A stretch of DNA of 41,581 nucleotides from assembly GCA_028285485.1 (NCBI GenBank), contig JANQPC010000113.1, positions 1 through 41,581 on the forward strand, given 5' to 3'. A program made the position numbers and the translations under genes. Source of the stretch: Paracoccaceae bacterium. Lineage in GTDB: Bacteria; Pseudomonadota; Alphaproteobacteria; Rhodobacterales; Rhodobacteraceae. Position 1 is the stretch's first letter, and each line of letters starts with the position of its first letter. The notes beneath the pieces are model-generated. The model was given only the letters and a program-made list of their open reading frames with translations. It was not told where the DNA came from and searched no databases. Below are positions 15,349 through 23,330 of this stretch, one piece after another.

Positions 15349-15840
15349 TCAAGCGCGCGGCGTCTCGGGGGGTGCCGGGCTCAACGCCCAGGCGTTGATC
15401 CGGGCCACGGCCTCTTCATGGGTTGCGGAGGTGGCAAAATAGGCGGTCAGCGGAATACGCTCCACCCCGCTTGCGCGATCGATCAGAAGAACCGGGCGCG
15501 TGGTGTTCCCATCGCCCGACCGGTTGGTTTCCACCGCGGCGCGGACGATGCGGTGGGAAAAAACGCGATGGGACCAGCCCTTTTGATCGCGCACCGATAG
15601 CCGTGCCGTTCCATCGGCCCCAAGGCTCAGCCGCGATCTGCGAATGGCGATGCGAAAGGCGCACCAGCTGCCGCCGGCAAGCGCCAGTGCGGCAAGGCCC
15701 AGGAAGAGATCCGCCTCCCGCCAGGCCGGCACCAGCAGGCTCAGCGAACCCACCGTGGCCGCAATGAGAAACACCCCCAGAATCCAGGGGCGATCCTCGA
15801 TCACCGTTTCATGCGCCGTCTCATGGAGAACCTTCACCAT
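15349..15840 (-). CDS. Membrane protein with two predicted transmembrane helices, function unknown
   Basis: The protein has about 163 residues. Two hydrophobic helices are visible, ILGVFLIAATVGSLSLLVPA near residues 20-39 and LFLGLAALALAGGSWCAF near residues 45-62. A polar, beta-rich C-terminal half follows (RLSLGADGTARLSVRD, VLLIDRASGVERIPL), which could resemble a bacterial PH-like domain; that is only a guess. The ATG at 15840 and a TTG at 15861 are both possible; neither has a good ribosome-binding site. It precedes ffh on the same strand. Confidence 0.7.
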   Translation of the reverse strand: MVKVLHETAHETVIEDRPWILGVFLIAATVGSLSLLVPAWREADLFLGLAALALAGGSWCAFRIAIRRSRLSLGADGTARLSVRDQKGWSHRVFSHRIVRAAVETNRSGDGNTTRPVLLIDRASGVERIPLTAYFATSATHEEAVARINAWALSPAPPETPRA

Positions 15841-15909
15841 GCGCCGCAGGGTAGGCGGCAATGATGGCAGGCATGTGGCGGGCGGCGTCGGGGCCGCCCG
15901 CGCCGCCGG

Positions 15910-16500
15910 TCAGGCCGCCACGTCCAGTGCCGCCACCTGCGCGCCCGCCGATTGCATTGCCGTCTCGGCATCCAGCATCAGCCGATCGGCGGCCACAAAC
16001 ACCACATCCGTGATCCCGATGAACCCCAGCACATGGCGCATGTAGCCGGTGGCGAAATCAATCTCCGATCCCGCCTCGGTGCCGCCGGAGGCCACGGCGA
16101 TAACCGCGCGCTTGCCGGTCAAAAGCCCCTTCGGCCCGCTCTCGGTGTAGCGGAAGGTCAGCCCGGCCCGGGCCACTTGATCGACCCAGGCTTTCAGCGC
16201 CGCGGGCACGCCGAAATTGTAGATCGGCAGGCCGATCAGGATCGTATCGGCCGCCTTGAGCTCGGCCACGAGCGTATCGGAAAGCGCAAGCTCGGCGGCC
16301 TGCTCGGCGCTTCGCGCGTCCGCTTGGGTGAAATTGGCGTTCACCCAGGCCTCGGTAATCTGGGGAATGCCGTCGGCAAGATCGCGGGCGATCACCTGCG
16401 TGCCGTCCCCGAAGCGGGCAACGATCCGATCCAGAAGATCGCGGGAAACAGAGCCGGAGCGGCGGGCGGAGCTATCGATACGAAGAAGCGTGCGGGGCAT
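15910..16500 (-). CDS. azoR: FMN-dependent NADH:quinone/azo reductase (AzoR family)
   Basis: The protein has 196 residues and is a flavodoxin-like azoreductase. The FMN phosphate loop is seen at LLRIDSSARRSGSVSRDL (residues 5-22). The GLPIYNFGVPAALKAWVDQVARAGLTFRYT segment and ASGGTEAGSEIDFATGYMRHVLGFIGI are characteristic. It reduces quinones and azo compounds with NADH, often for quinone detoxification. The ATG at 16500 gives MPRTLLRID. It is divergent from a LysR gene, which is the likely regulator. Confidence 0.92.
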   Translation of the reverse strand: MPRTLLRIDSSARRSGSVSRDLLDRIVARFGDGTQVIARDLADGIPQITEAWVNANFTQADARSAEQAAELALSDTLVAELKAADTILIGLPIYNFGVPAALKAWVDQVARAGLTFRYTESGPKGLLTGKRAVIAVASGGTEAGSEIDFATGYMRHVLGFIGITDVVFVAADRLMLDAETAMQSAGAQVAALDVAA

Positions 16501-16613
16501 GTCGGTCGTCCTCAATGGAAGGGTTGCTGTTCTCCCCAATCTTGAACCTTGCGAAATCGAACTCAATGGCGATAGAAAAACAGCATCTGTTGAAACCTGC
16601 ACAGAGAGCCCCG

Positions 16614-17498
16614 ATGGAAAACTGGGATGAAATCCGCACGGCCTATCACGTGGCCCGGCTTGGCACGGTCAGCGGCGCCGCTGAGGCCCTGGGCGTGCAC
16701 CACGCCACGGTGATCCGCCATGTCGATGCACTTGAGGGCCGCCTCGGCGTAAAGCTCTTCCAGCGCCATGCCCGCGGCTACACGGCCACCGAGGCCGGGT
16801 CAGACCTCATGCAGGTGGCCCAGGCAACCGACGATCAGATCACCCAGCTTGTCGGCCGCATCAAGGGGCGCGGCGATGCGGTCTCGGGCGAGCTTGTCGT
16901 CACCTCGCTCTCTTCGATCTCGCCGCTTGTCACGCCCACGCTGGTGCGTTTCCAGCGCCTCTATCCCGATGTCATCGTGCGCTACCTCACGGGCGACCGG
17001 GTGCTGCGGCTTGAATATGGCGAAGCGCATGTGGCGATCCGCGCGGGCAACGCGCCCGACCAGCCCGATAACGTGGTGCAGCCCTTCGGGCAGCTTGAGA
17101 TCGGCATGTATGCGAGCGATGAATACATCAGCCGCAAGGGCCGCCCGAAGGACGAATCCGATCTCAAGGGCCATGAGTTTATCGGCGGCGATAACGAAGC
17201 GAGCCGGGCGCCCTTCAACGCCTGGCTGCGCAGCGCGGTTCCGCCCGAGCAAATCGTCTTCCGCTCTGCCGATAACGTGCTCTTCCGCGATGCGATCCTG
17301 GCGGGCGCCGGCATCGGCTTCATGTCGAAATGGGATGCCGATCGCTGCCCCTCGCTGAACGAGATTTTTGCACCCCGCGATGAATGGTCGGCCCCGTTCT
17401 GGCTGGTCACCCACGTGGATCTCCACCGCACCACGAAGGTGCAGACCTTCCTGAAATTTCTCAAGGAAGATGCAAAATCCTGGCATATCGGCCTGTGA
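16614..17498 (+). CDS. LysR family transcriptional regulator
   Basis: The protein has 294 residues: an N-terminal winged helix-turn-helix (YHVARLGTVSGAAEALGVHHATVIRHVDALEGRLGVKLFQRH, the first 60 or so residues) and a substrate-binding effector domain. The ATG at 16614 gives MENWDEIRTAYHV, the usual distance to the HTH; further in-frame starts upstream lack support. It is divergent from azoR, the classical LysR arrangement, with about 110 bases between them. Its TGA shares a base with the ATG of the EamA transporter gene, so those two are co-translated. The regulator may control both directions. Confidence 0.9.
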   Translation: MENWDEIRTAYHVARLGTVSGAAEALGVHHATVIRHVDALEGRLGVKLFQRHARGYTATEAGSDLMQVAQATDDQITQLVGRIKGRGDAVSGELVVTSLSSISPLVTPTLVRFQRLYPDVIVRYLTGDRVLRLEYGEAHVAIRAGNAPDQPDNVVQPFGQLEIGMYASDEYISRKGRPKDESDLKGHEFIGGDNEASRAPFNAWLRSAVPPEQIVFRSADNVLFRDAILAGAGIGFMSKWDADRCPSLNEIFAPRDEWSAPFWLVTHVDLHRTTKVQTFLKFLKEDAKSWHIGL

Positions 17499-18469
17499 TG
17501 CCCCGCGCCGAGGCGCTGGGGCATCTGGCGATGCTCGCGTTTTCGGCCCTTGTTGCAGGATCGTTCTCGCTTGGCGTGATGGTGGCCAACGATATCGATC
17601 CCGCCGCGCTGAACGCCCTGCGCTTCGGGATTGCCGGGGTGATCGTGGGGGCGCTGGCCGCGCTGTCAGGCGCGCTGAGGCGCGCACATGCCCGTGCCCC
17701 CTGGCGCTACCTCGTGCTGGGCGGGCTGCTGGCCACCTATTTCGTGCTGATGTTCGAGGGGCTGAAAACGGCGCCCGCGGTGTCTGCCGCCGCTGTCTTC
17801 ACGCTGACCCCGGTGATGGCGGCGGGCTTTGGCTGGCTGCTTTTGCGCCAGATCACCAGCGCCCGCATGGCGCTGGCACTCGCCATCGGCGGCGCGGGCG
17901 CGATCTGGGTGATCTTCCGCGCCGATCTTGCGGCGCTTCTGGCCTTCAATATCGGGCGCGGCGAGGCAATCTACTTCTGGGGCTGCGTGGCCCATGCCGC
18001 CTATGCCCCCATGGTGCGCAAGCTCAACCGGGGCGAACCGGCGCTGGCCTTCACCTTCGGGATGCTGGTTGCGGGCTTTGCGATTCTTCTGGCCGTGGGC
18101 TGGGGCGCGCTTGCGGCGATCGATTGGGCCGCGCTGCCCGCCCGCGTGTGGATCGCGCTGATCTATCTGGCGGTGTTCGCAAGTGCTTCCACATTCGTGC
18201 TTTTGCAGTTCGCCTCCCTCCGGCTGCCCTCGGCCAAGGTGATGGCCTATACCTATCTCACGCCCTCCTTCGTGATCCTGTGGGAAATTGCGCTGGGCCG
18301 CGGCGCGCCGCCCGCGCTGGTGCTGATCGGGGTCGCGCTGACGGTCGTGGCGCTGCTGATCCTCCTGCGCCCCGAGCAAGAGGTTGATCGCCGTCAAGGC
18401 GCTGCGGCCCCGGCGGCGGTAGGCGGGGCGGAGGAGACGCCCCATGCCCGCCGCGACGACCAAATCTGA
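17498..18469 (+). CDS. EamA/DMT superfamily transporter
   Basis: The protein has 323 residues with ten predicted transmembrane helices in two EamA repeats. The end of the first repeat reads GLKTAPAVSAAAVFTLTPVMAAGF, the second has ASLRLPSAKVMAYTYLTPSFVILWE. DMT proteins export metabolites such as amino acids or drugs. The start ATG overlaps the LysR stop as TGATG. The last 25 residues or so are polar and overlap the next gene by 26 bases. Confidence 0.9.
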   Translation: MPRAEALGHLAMLAFSALVAGSFSLGVMVANDIDPAALNALRFGIAGVIVGALAALSGALRRAHARAPWRYLVLGGLLATYFVLMFEGLKTAPAVSAAAVFTLTPVMAAGFGWLLLRQITSARMALALAIGGAGAIWVIFRADLAALLAFNIGRGEAIYFWGCVAHAAYAPMVRKLNRGEPALAFTFGMLVAGFAILLAVGWGALAAIDWAALPARVWIALIYLAVFASASTFVLLQFASLRLPSAKVMAYTYLTPSFVILWEIALGRGAPPALVLIGVALTVVALLILLRPEQEVDRRQGAAAPAAVGGAEETPHARRDDQI

Positions 18470-18944
18470 CCTCATCGCCGTTTGCGAGAAGGATTTTGCC
18501 AAGCTTCAGGCCACGCTTGAAAGCGTGCCTGAGGCCCTCGCCGCCAAGCCCTTCGAAGGCGGCCCTTCGATCAAGGAAACCGTATCCCACCGGGCCGAGT
18601 GGATCGCGATGTATCTTAGGTGGTGGGAGGATGGGCAGGCGGGCCGCCCGGTGCATATGCCTGCCGAGGGCTATCGCTGGAATCAGCTCGTGCCGCTTAA
18701 CGCAAAGATCCGCGAGGCCCATGCGGGGCTCGGCTGGGCCGCGGCGCGGGCGCTGCTGGAGGAGCGCCACGCCGCGCTGATGGCGCATCTCAACGCAACG
18801 GAGGAAGCGGATCTCTATGGCGGGCCCATGATCGGCGGCAATGGGAAGTGGACGGCTGGGCGGTTTGCCGAAGCCTCCGGCGCCAGCCACTCCCGCTCCG
18901 CCCGCACCCATATCCGCAAATGCTTGCGGGGGTTTGGGGCGTAG
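18444..18944 (+). CDS. ClbS/DfsB family (DUF1706) four-helix bundle protein
   Basis: The protein has 166 residues. The order of motifs fits the ClbS/DfsB family: KETVSHRAEWIAMYLRWWEDGQ with the central His, MPAEGYRWNQLVPLN, then GKWTAGRFAEASGASHSRSARTHIRK at the C-terminus. ClbS of colibactin producers is a self-protection hydrolase acting on a cyclopropane warhead; most homologues have no known substrate. GGAGGAG precedes the ATG. It overlaps the transporter gene by 26 bases, so an export plus protection pair is possible. Confidence 0.8.
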   Translation: MPAATTKSDLIAVCEKDFAKLQATLESVPEALAAKPFEGGPSIKETVSHRAEWIAMYLRWWEDGQAGRPVHMPAEGYRWNQLVPLNAKIREAHAGLGWAAARALLEERHAALMAHLNATEEADLYGGPMIGGNGKWTAGRFAEASGASHSRSARTHIRKCLRGFGA

Positions 18945-19191
18945 GGCGATCGGGTCGCCCCCGGCCATGGATGCAGCGCAAGCCGGGCGGGCGCCGGCCT
19001 GTGGGATGGCGCAGCCCCCGCCTGATCAGTGCGGTTTATCCGAGCGGGCCCGCCTTAGCTTCGCGCGATGCCTGACATCTGCCAAAGCGCCGCCCGCCGG
19101 AACGGGCCGGCACTCTCCCCGCGCTTTCGGCGTGTTCCGGGCGCGGGGCATGGGCGATCGATAGGGCTGCCGATCTACGCAAGCCCCAGGC

Positions 19192-19530
19192 TCATCCCGC
19201 ATCCCCGCCCAGCTCCCGCTCCAGAAACCGCTCGAACGCTTCAAGGTTCACCGGCTCGAACTGCCCGAACCCCTGCATCCAAACCGAAGCATCGCGCAGC
19301 GCGTCGGGCTCCAGCTTGCACCATTTCACCCGCCCGCGCTTTTCCTGGCTGATCAGCCCCGCACGGGTGAGGATCGTAAGGTGCTTGGAAATCGCCGCAA
19401 GCGACATCTCGAAGGGCTCGGCCACATCCGTGACCGCCATATCGTCTTCCAGCAGCATCGAAAGGATCGCGCGGCGGGTGGGATCGGCCAGCGCGGCAAA
19501 AACGGTATCAAGGGCGTGGGGCCTGGCCAT
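19192..19530 (-). CDS. ArsR family winged-helix repressor
   Basis: The protein has 112 residues. The HTH reads DPTRRAILSMLLEDDMAVTDVAEPFEMSLAAISKHLTILTRAGLI, followed by the wing QEKRGRVKWCKLEP. The motif ALADPTRRAIL and the wording match the ArsR subgroup that usually sits beside an AHSA1/START-domain gene. No such partner is present here. No metal-binding CxC pair is seen in the recognition helix. A GGGGGG stretch precedes the ATG. A near-perfect operator lies 31 bases upstream, so the gene is probably autoregulated. Confidence 0.9.
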   Translation of the reverse strand: MARPHALDTVFAALADPTRRAILSMLLEDDMAVTDVAEPFEMSLAAISKHLTILTRAGLISQEKRGRVKWCKLEPDALRDASVWMQGFGQFEPVNLEAFERFLERELGGDAG

Positions 19531-19560
19531 CCCCCCCGCTAGCCGCCCCGGCCAGAAAGA

Positions 19561-19576
19561 TCAACCAAACGGTTGA
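19561..19576. promoter_or_regulatory. Likely ArsR operator
   Basis: TCAACC (19561-19566) and GGTTGA (19571-19576) flank AAAC. This is the TCAACC-N4-GGTTGA form I associate with operators of the ArsR/START-linked regulators. It lies 31 bases upstream of the arsR start codon and within the divergent region before atpI. Confidence 0.7.
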
Positions 19577-19584
19577 ATATCACC

Positions 19585-19609
19585 GGCCGCGCGACATTGC
19601 CGCGCGGCC
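19585..19609. other. 9-bp stem-loop in the arsR-atpI divergent region
   Basis: GGCCGCGCG (19585-19593) pairs with CGCGCGGCC (19601-19609) across seven bases. It has no T-run, so it is not a clear terminator. It may be a cruciform-type element or an inert inverted repeat. Confidence 0.5.
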
Positions 19610-19667
19610 TGCCTGCACGAGGAAGTATTCAAGCAATTACAATGCATTAGATGGATGTGCCCCGCGA

Positions 19668-19696
19668 TTGACTCCGCCCGCCCCACACCCTAGCTT
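19668..19696 (+). promoter_or_regulatory. Candidate promoter of the atpIBEFF' operon
   Basis: TTGACT (19668-19673) is separated by 17 bases from TAGCTT (19691-19696), about 27 bases before the atpI start. The -35 matches five of six consensus bases, the -10 only three. It is the best sigma-70-like pair in this gap. Confidence 0.5.
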
Positions 19697-19722
19697 CCGC
19701 GCGATCCAACCGGAGACGGGCC

Positions 19723-20055
19723 GTGGCGGAACCGCGCGACACAGATGACGCGCTGAAGGCGCTGGAGGCACGCATCGCGGAAGCGAAGGCGGCGCAGGAG
19801 CCCGCGCCCCGGGCGGACGAGCACTATTCGCAGGCCCAGCATGCCTGGCGGATGGTGATCGAGCTTGTGGTCGGTCTGATGATCGGCTTCGGCATCGGGT
19901 ACGGGCTGGATTGGATGTTTGGAACCAGCCCCGTGTTCATGGTGCTGTTTTTGCTATTCGGCTTTGCCGCCGGGGTCCGCACGATGATGGCCACGGCGCG
20001 CGAGCTGCAGGTTCAGCAGGCCAATGCGGCCGCGGAAGACGAGACGAGGGAGTAA
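19723..20055 (+). CDS. atpI: ATP synthase accessory protein AtpI
   Basis: The protein has 110 residues with two transmembrane helices (MVIELVVGLMIGFGIGYGLDWMF and VFMVLFLLFGFAAGV) and polar ends. AtpI assists c-ring assembly. The start is GTG at 19723, with GGAG upstream. It leads the F0 operon; the next gene starts 3 bases after its stop. Confidence 0.93.
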   Translation: MAEPRDTDDALKALEARIAEAKAAQEPAPRADEHYSQAQHAWRMVIELVVGLMIGFGIGYGLDWMFGTSPVFMVLFLLFGFAAGVRTMMATARELQVQQANAAAEDETRE

Positions 20056-20058
20056 CAG

Positions 20059-20808
20059 GTGGCGGACGAGGCAAAAGGCGGCGCGCTGGAATTCCACCCG
20101 ATGGATCAGTTCATCGTCGAGCCGCTCTTCGGCGGCGACACGATCCACTGGTACACCCCCACCAATGTCACCCTCTGGATGTTCCTCACCGTGCTCGCGA
20201 TCACCGCGATGCTGGTTCTGGGCACCCGGGGCCGCGCCATCGTGCCCTCCCGCGCGCAATCGGTGGCCGAACTGGCCTATGGCTTCGTCTACAAGATGGT
20301 TGAGGATGTGGCGGGCAAGGATGCGGTGAAGTTCTTCCCCTATATCTTCACGCTTTTCCTCTTCATCATCTTCGCGAACTTCCTCGGGCTGATCCCGATG
20401 GCCTTCACCACCACCTCGCATATCGCGGTCACGGCGGTGATGGCGCTGGCGGTCTTCCTCACCGTCACGGTGGTGGGCTTCGTCAAGAACGGCGCGTCGT
20501 TTCTGAGCCTTTTCTGGGTGTCTTCTGCGCCCGCCGCGATCCGCCCCGTCCTCGCGGTGATCGAGGTGATTTCCTACTTCGTGCGCCCCGTCAGCCATTC
20601 GGTGCGTCTGGCCGGTGCGATGATGGCCGGCCACGCCGTGGTCAAGGTCTTCGCAGGTTTTGCCGCCATCGCCGCCATCGCCCCGCTTTCCATCGTGGCC
20701 GTGGTCGCGATCTACGGGCTGGAAGTGCTCGTTTCGGCCATCCAGGCCTACGTCTTCACCATCCTGACCTGCGTCTATCTCAAAGACGCGCTGCACCCGC
20801 ATCACTAG
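20059..20808 (+). CDS. atpB: ATP synthase F0 subunit a
   Basis: The protein has 249 residues and five to six transmembrane helices; it forms the proton half-channels against the c-ring. The essential arginine is Arg183 in [12 protein letters not shown]. The position equivalent to E. coli Asn214 (four residues after the arginine) is Ala187 here, an unusual change. PVSHS and [20 protein letters not shown] at the C-terminus are typical. The start is GTG at 20059, 3 bases after atpI. Confidence 0.96.
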   Translation: MADEAKGGALEFHPMDQFIVEPLFGGDTIHWYTPTNVTLWMFLTVLAITAMLVLGTRGRAIVPSRAQSVAELAYGFVYKMVEDVAGKDAVKFFPYIFTLFLFIIFANFLGLIPMAFTTTSHIAVTAVMALAVFLTVTVVGFVKNGASFLSLFWVSSAPAAIRPVLAVIEVISYFVRPVSHSVRLAGAMMAGHAVVKVFAGFAAIAAIAPLSIVAVVAIYGLEVLVSAIQAYVFTILTCVYLKDALHPHH

Positions 20809-20862
20809 CGGGCAGGATCCCGAACAGAACTCAGCCAATTCCAACGTAAGGAGAACACGGAC

Positions 20863-21099
20863 ATGGAAGGCGATATCGCAAATATGGGTCAATTCATCGG
20901 TGCCGGCCTCGCCGCCATCGGTTCCGGCGCGGCCGCCATCGGGGTGGGCCACGTGGCGGGCAACTTCCTTGCCGGCGCCCTGCGCAACCCCTCCGCGGCC
21001 CCGGGGCAAACCGCAACGCTCTTCATTGGTATCGCATTCGCAGAAGCGCTGGGGATCTTCGCGTTCCTCGTCGCCCTGCTTCTGATGTTCGCCGTCTGA
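20863..21099 (+). CDS. atpE: ATP synthase F0 subunit c
   Basis: The protein has 78 residues in two helices. The glycine-rich first helix is [18 protein letters not shown]; the polar loop is RNP (41-43); Glu61 (FAEALGIF) is the ion-binding carboxylate. The sodium-type ligand set is not evident, so a proton-driven ring is expected. AAGGAGAA precedes the ATG. A 9-bp stem-loop follows the gene. Confidence 0.97.
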   Translation: MEGDIANMGQFIGAGLAAIGSGAAAIGVGHVAGNFLAGALRNPSAAPGQTATLFIGIAFAEALGIFAFLVALLLMFAV

Positions 21100-21119
21100 T
21101 CAAGCCGGCATTCCTTACG

Positions 21120-21142
21120 GCCGGGCGCGCAATGCGCCCGGC
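21120..21142 (+). other. Stem-loop between atpE and the b' gene
   Basis: GCCGGGCGC (21120-21128) pairs with GCGCCCGGC (21134-21142) around a five-base loop, with no T-run. It lies just after atpE. Such structures often stabilise the upstream message; subunit c is needed in 8-15 copies, so a stabilising role is plausible. Confidence 0.6.
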
Positions 21143-21173
21143 GTCCACCCGAAGCGCGCGAAGGGCATAGGGT

Positions 21174-21698
21174 ATGGCAACCGAAACACCTGGGGGCGAG
21201 GAAGCGGCGACGGGCCTGCCGCAGCTTGATTTCTCGACCTTTCCAAACCAGATCTTCTGGCTCGTCGTCACGCTTGTGGCGATCTATTTCATCCTGCAAC
21301 GCGTGGCGCTGCCCCGCATCGCGGGCGTGCTGGCCGAACGCGCGGGCACGATCACAAATGATATCGCCACCGCCGAAGAGCTGAAGCTCAAGGCGCAGGA
21401 AGCCGAGGCCGCCTATGACAAGGCGCTGGCCGATGCCCGCGCCGAGGCGCAGCGCATCGCCGCCGAAGCCCGCGCCGAAATTCAGGGCGAACTGGATGAT
21501 GCGCTGGCGAAAGCCGATGCCCAGATCGCAGCCAAGGCTGCCGAGAGCGAGGCCAAGATCGCCGATATCCGCGCCGGGGCGCTCGATGCGATCCGCGCGG
21601 TCTCAAATGACGCTGCCGCCGAAATCGCGGGCGCCATGGGCGCCGAGGCCAGCGCCGATGAGATCGCCGCCGCCGTGGCCGAACGGATGAAAGGATAG
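21174..21698 (+). CDS. ATP synthase F0 subunit b' (second b-type stator subunit)
   Basis: The protein has 174 residues: a polar N-terminal region of about 20 residues, one transmembrane helix ([24 protein letters not shown]) and a long Ala/Glu/Lys coiled coil. This is the b' subunit of photosynthetic and alphaproteobacterial F0 complexes, which pairs with b in the peripheral stalk. It stops 5 bases before the b gene. Confidence 0.94.
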   Translation: MATETPGGEEAATGLPQLDFSTFPNQIFWLVVTLVAIYFILQRVALPRIAGVLAERAGTITNDIATAEELKLKAQEAEAAYDKALADARAEAQRIAAEARAEIQGELDDALAKADAQIAAKAAESEAKIADIRAGALDAIRAVSNDAAAEIAGAMGAEASADEIAAAVAERMKG

Positions 21699-21703
21699 AG
21701 CCG

Positions 21704-22258
21704 ATGTTGCGTTACATCCTGCCCGCGGTCCTGCTGGCAACGCCCGCCCTTGCCGCCGACAAGCCGTTCTTCTCGCTCGCCAATACCGATTTCATCGTTC
21801 TGATCTCGTTTCTGATCTTTATCGGGGTGCTCGTTTATTTCGGCGTGCCGAAGCTTCTCACGGGCGCGCTCGACTCCCGCGCCGAGACCATCCGCAAAGA
21901 GCTCGACGAAGCGCGCGCGCTGCGGGAAGAGGCGCAGACCTTGCTGGCAAGCTATGAGCGCAAGCAGGCGGATGTGAAAAATCAGGCCGAACAGATCGTC
22001 AACCACGCCAGAACCGAGGCGGAAGCCGCCGCCGAACAGGCGCGCGCCGATATCGAGGCTTCGATCGCCCGGCGCCTTCAGGCTGCCGAAGACCGCATCG
22101 TTTCCGCCGAAGCCGCGGCCCTCCGGGATGTGCGCGACCGTGCCACCGAAATCGCCGTGGCCGCCGCAGGCGCCGTGATCGCGGGCAAGATGGGCGACGC
22201 TCAGTCCGACAAGCTGATCGACGAAGCCATCGCCACGGTTGACGCCAAGCTGCACTAA
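21704..22258 (+). CDS. atpF: ATP synthase F0 subunit b
   Basis: The protein has 184 residues. An N-terminal hydrophobic stretch (MLRYILPAVLLATPALAADK) looks like a signal peptide, as is seen in other alphaproteobacterial b subunits, followed by a transmembrane helix (FIVLISFLIFIGVLVYFGVPKLL) and a long coiled coil. It is the last gene of the F0 operon; a strong terminator follows. The F1 genes are elsewhere. Confidence 0.94.
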   Translation: MLRYILPAVLLATPALAADKPFFSLANTDFIVLISFLIFIGVLVYFGVPKLLTGALDSRAETIRKELDEARALREEAQTLLASYERKQADVKNQAEQIVNHARTEAEAAAEQARADIEASIARRLQAAEDRIVSAEAAALRDVRDRATEIAVAAAGAVIAGKMGDAQSDKLIDEAIATVDAKLH

Positions 22259-22283
22259 CCGGCTGCAACGAAACCCGTTTTCG

Positions 22284-22321
22284 CCCCGATCTTTCGCCGG
22301 AAGATCGGGGTTTCTTCTTTT
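22284..22321 (+). terminator. Rho-independent terminator of the F0 operon
   Basis: A 10-bp perfect stem (22284-22293 with 22301-22310) is followed by TTTCTTCTTTT. It ends the atp transcript 26 bases after the subunit b stop and faces the convergent kinase gene. Confidence 0.93.
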
Positions 22322-22337
22322 GCCGAGCGGGCTGCGC

Positions 22338-23330
22338 CTAAAGCAGCCCGCGTTCCCGGAACATTGCACGCAGGTCGGCCTCGGGGCGGGCGCCGATATG
22401 GCTGATCACTTCCGAGGCCGCGACGCATCCCATGCGCCCCGCCGTCTCCAGCGTGAACCCATGAGTGATCGCCCAGAGAAACGCGCCTGCAAACAGATCG
22501 CCCGCGCCCGTGGCATCCACGATCTCCACCGCTTCGGCCGGAGCATGCCAGCGCGCCTCACCGGTCAGGATATGCGCGCCGTTCTCGCCATCGGTGCAGG
22601 CCAGAATCTCCATATCCGCCGCGCCCTTGGCAAGCGCGGCCTCGTAATCCTCGGTCTGGTACATCGAACAGATCTCGGCGCGGTTGGCGAAGAGCAGATC
22701 GATATCCTCTGCGATCATCTTGCGGAACGCGTCGCGGTGCCGTTCCACGCAGAACGGGTCCGAAAGCGTCAGCGCCACGCGCCCGCCGCTTTGCTTGGCT
22801 GCCGCGATGGCTTTGGCAAACGCCTCATGGCTTTCGGGCCCGTCGAACCGGTAGCCCTCAAGATAGATCCACTCCGCCCCCGCGATCTGATCCTCATCGA
22901 TATCCGCGGGCGTCAGATGCTCGGTCACGCCGAGATAGGTGTTCATCGAACGCTCGCCATCGGGGGTGACAAGCACGATGCAGCGCCCGGTCTCATCGGC
23001 ATGGGCCTTGGGCGCGAGGTGCGTTTCATAGACCGCCCCCTGCGCGCGCAGATCATGGGCGAAGATCGCGCCAAGCTGGTCGTCCTTCACCTTGCCGATA
23101 TAGGCCGTGCGCCCGCCAAGCTGCGCGATACCCGCAATCGTGTTGGCGGCCGAACCGCCCGAGATCTCGCGCGCCGGCCCGATCGCGGCGTAAAGCTCAA
23201 TCGCGCGATCCATATCGATCAGCTGCATGATGCCCTTGCCAACGCCGTTATCGGCCAGAAACCCATCGCTTGCCTCGGCAAGGATATCCACCATCGCGTT
23301 GCCGATGCCGACAACGTGGAAATCTTTCAT
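22338..23330 (-). CDS. PfkB family carbohydrate kinase (adenosine kinase-like)
   Basis: The protein has 330 residues. It shows the N-terminal GIGNAMVDILA, GGSAANTIAGIAQLGG at 58-73 and the C-terminal signature DATGAGDLFAGAF with catalytic Asp278. The wording is that of the adenosine kinase/ribokinase-like subgroup common in alphaproteobacteria. It phosphorylates a sugar or nucleoside; adenosine is likely but not certain. Its ATG overlaps the nth stop by 4 bases, so both are co-translated. Confidence 0.92.
   Translation of the reverse strand: MKDFHVVGIGNAMVDILAEASDGFLADNGVGKGIMQLIDMDRAIELYAAIGPAREISGGSAANTIAGIAQLGGRTAYIGKVKDDQLGAIFAHDLRAQGAVYETHLAPKAHADETGRCIVLVTPDGERSMNTYLGVTEHLTPADIDEDQIAGAEWIYLEGYRFDGPESHEAFAKAIAAAKQSGGRVALTLSDPFCVERHRDAFRKMIAEDIDLLFANRAEICSMYQTEDYEAALAKGAADMEILACTDGENGAHILTGEARWHAPAEAVEIVDATGAGDLFAGAFLWAITHGFTLETAGRMGCVAASEVISHIGARPEADLRAMFRERGLL

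Noticed and set aside
18945-19191. Possible gene or RNA between the ClbS-like gene and arsR
   Set aside because: Small frames here have no ribosome-binding site or motif. I see nothing I can support in this 247-base gap.
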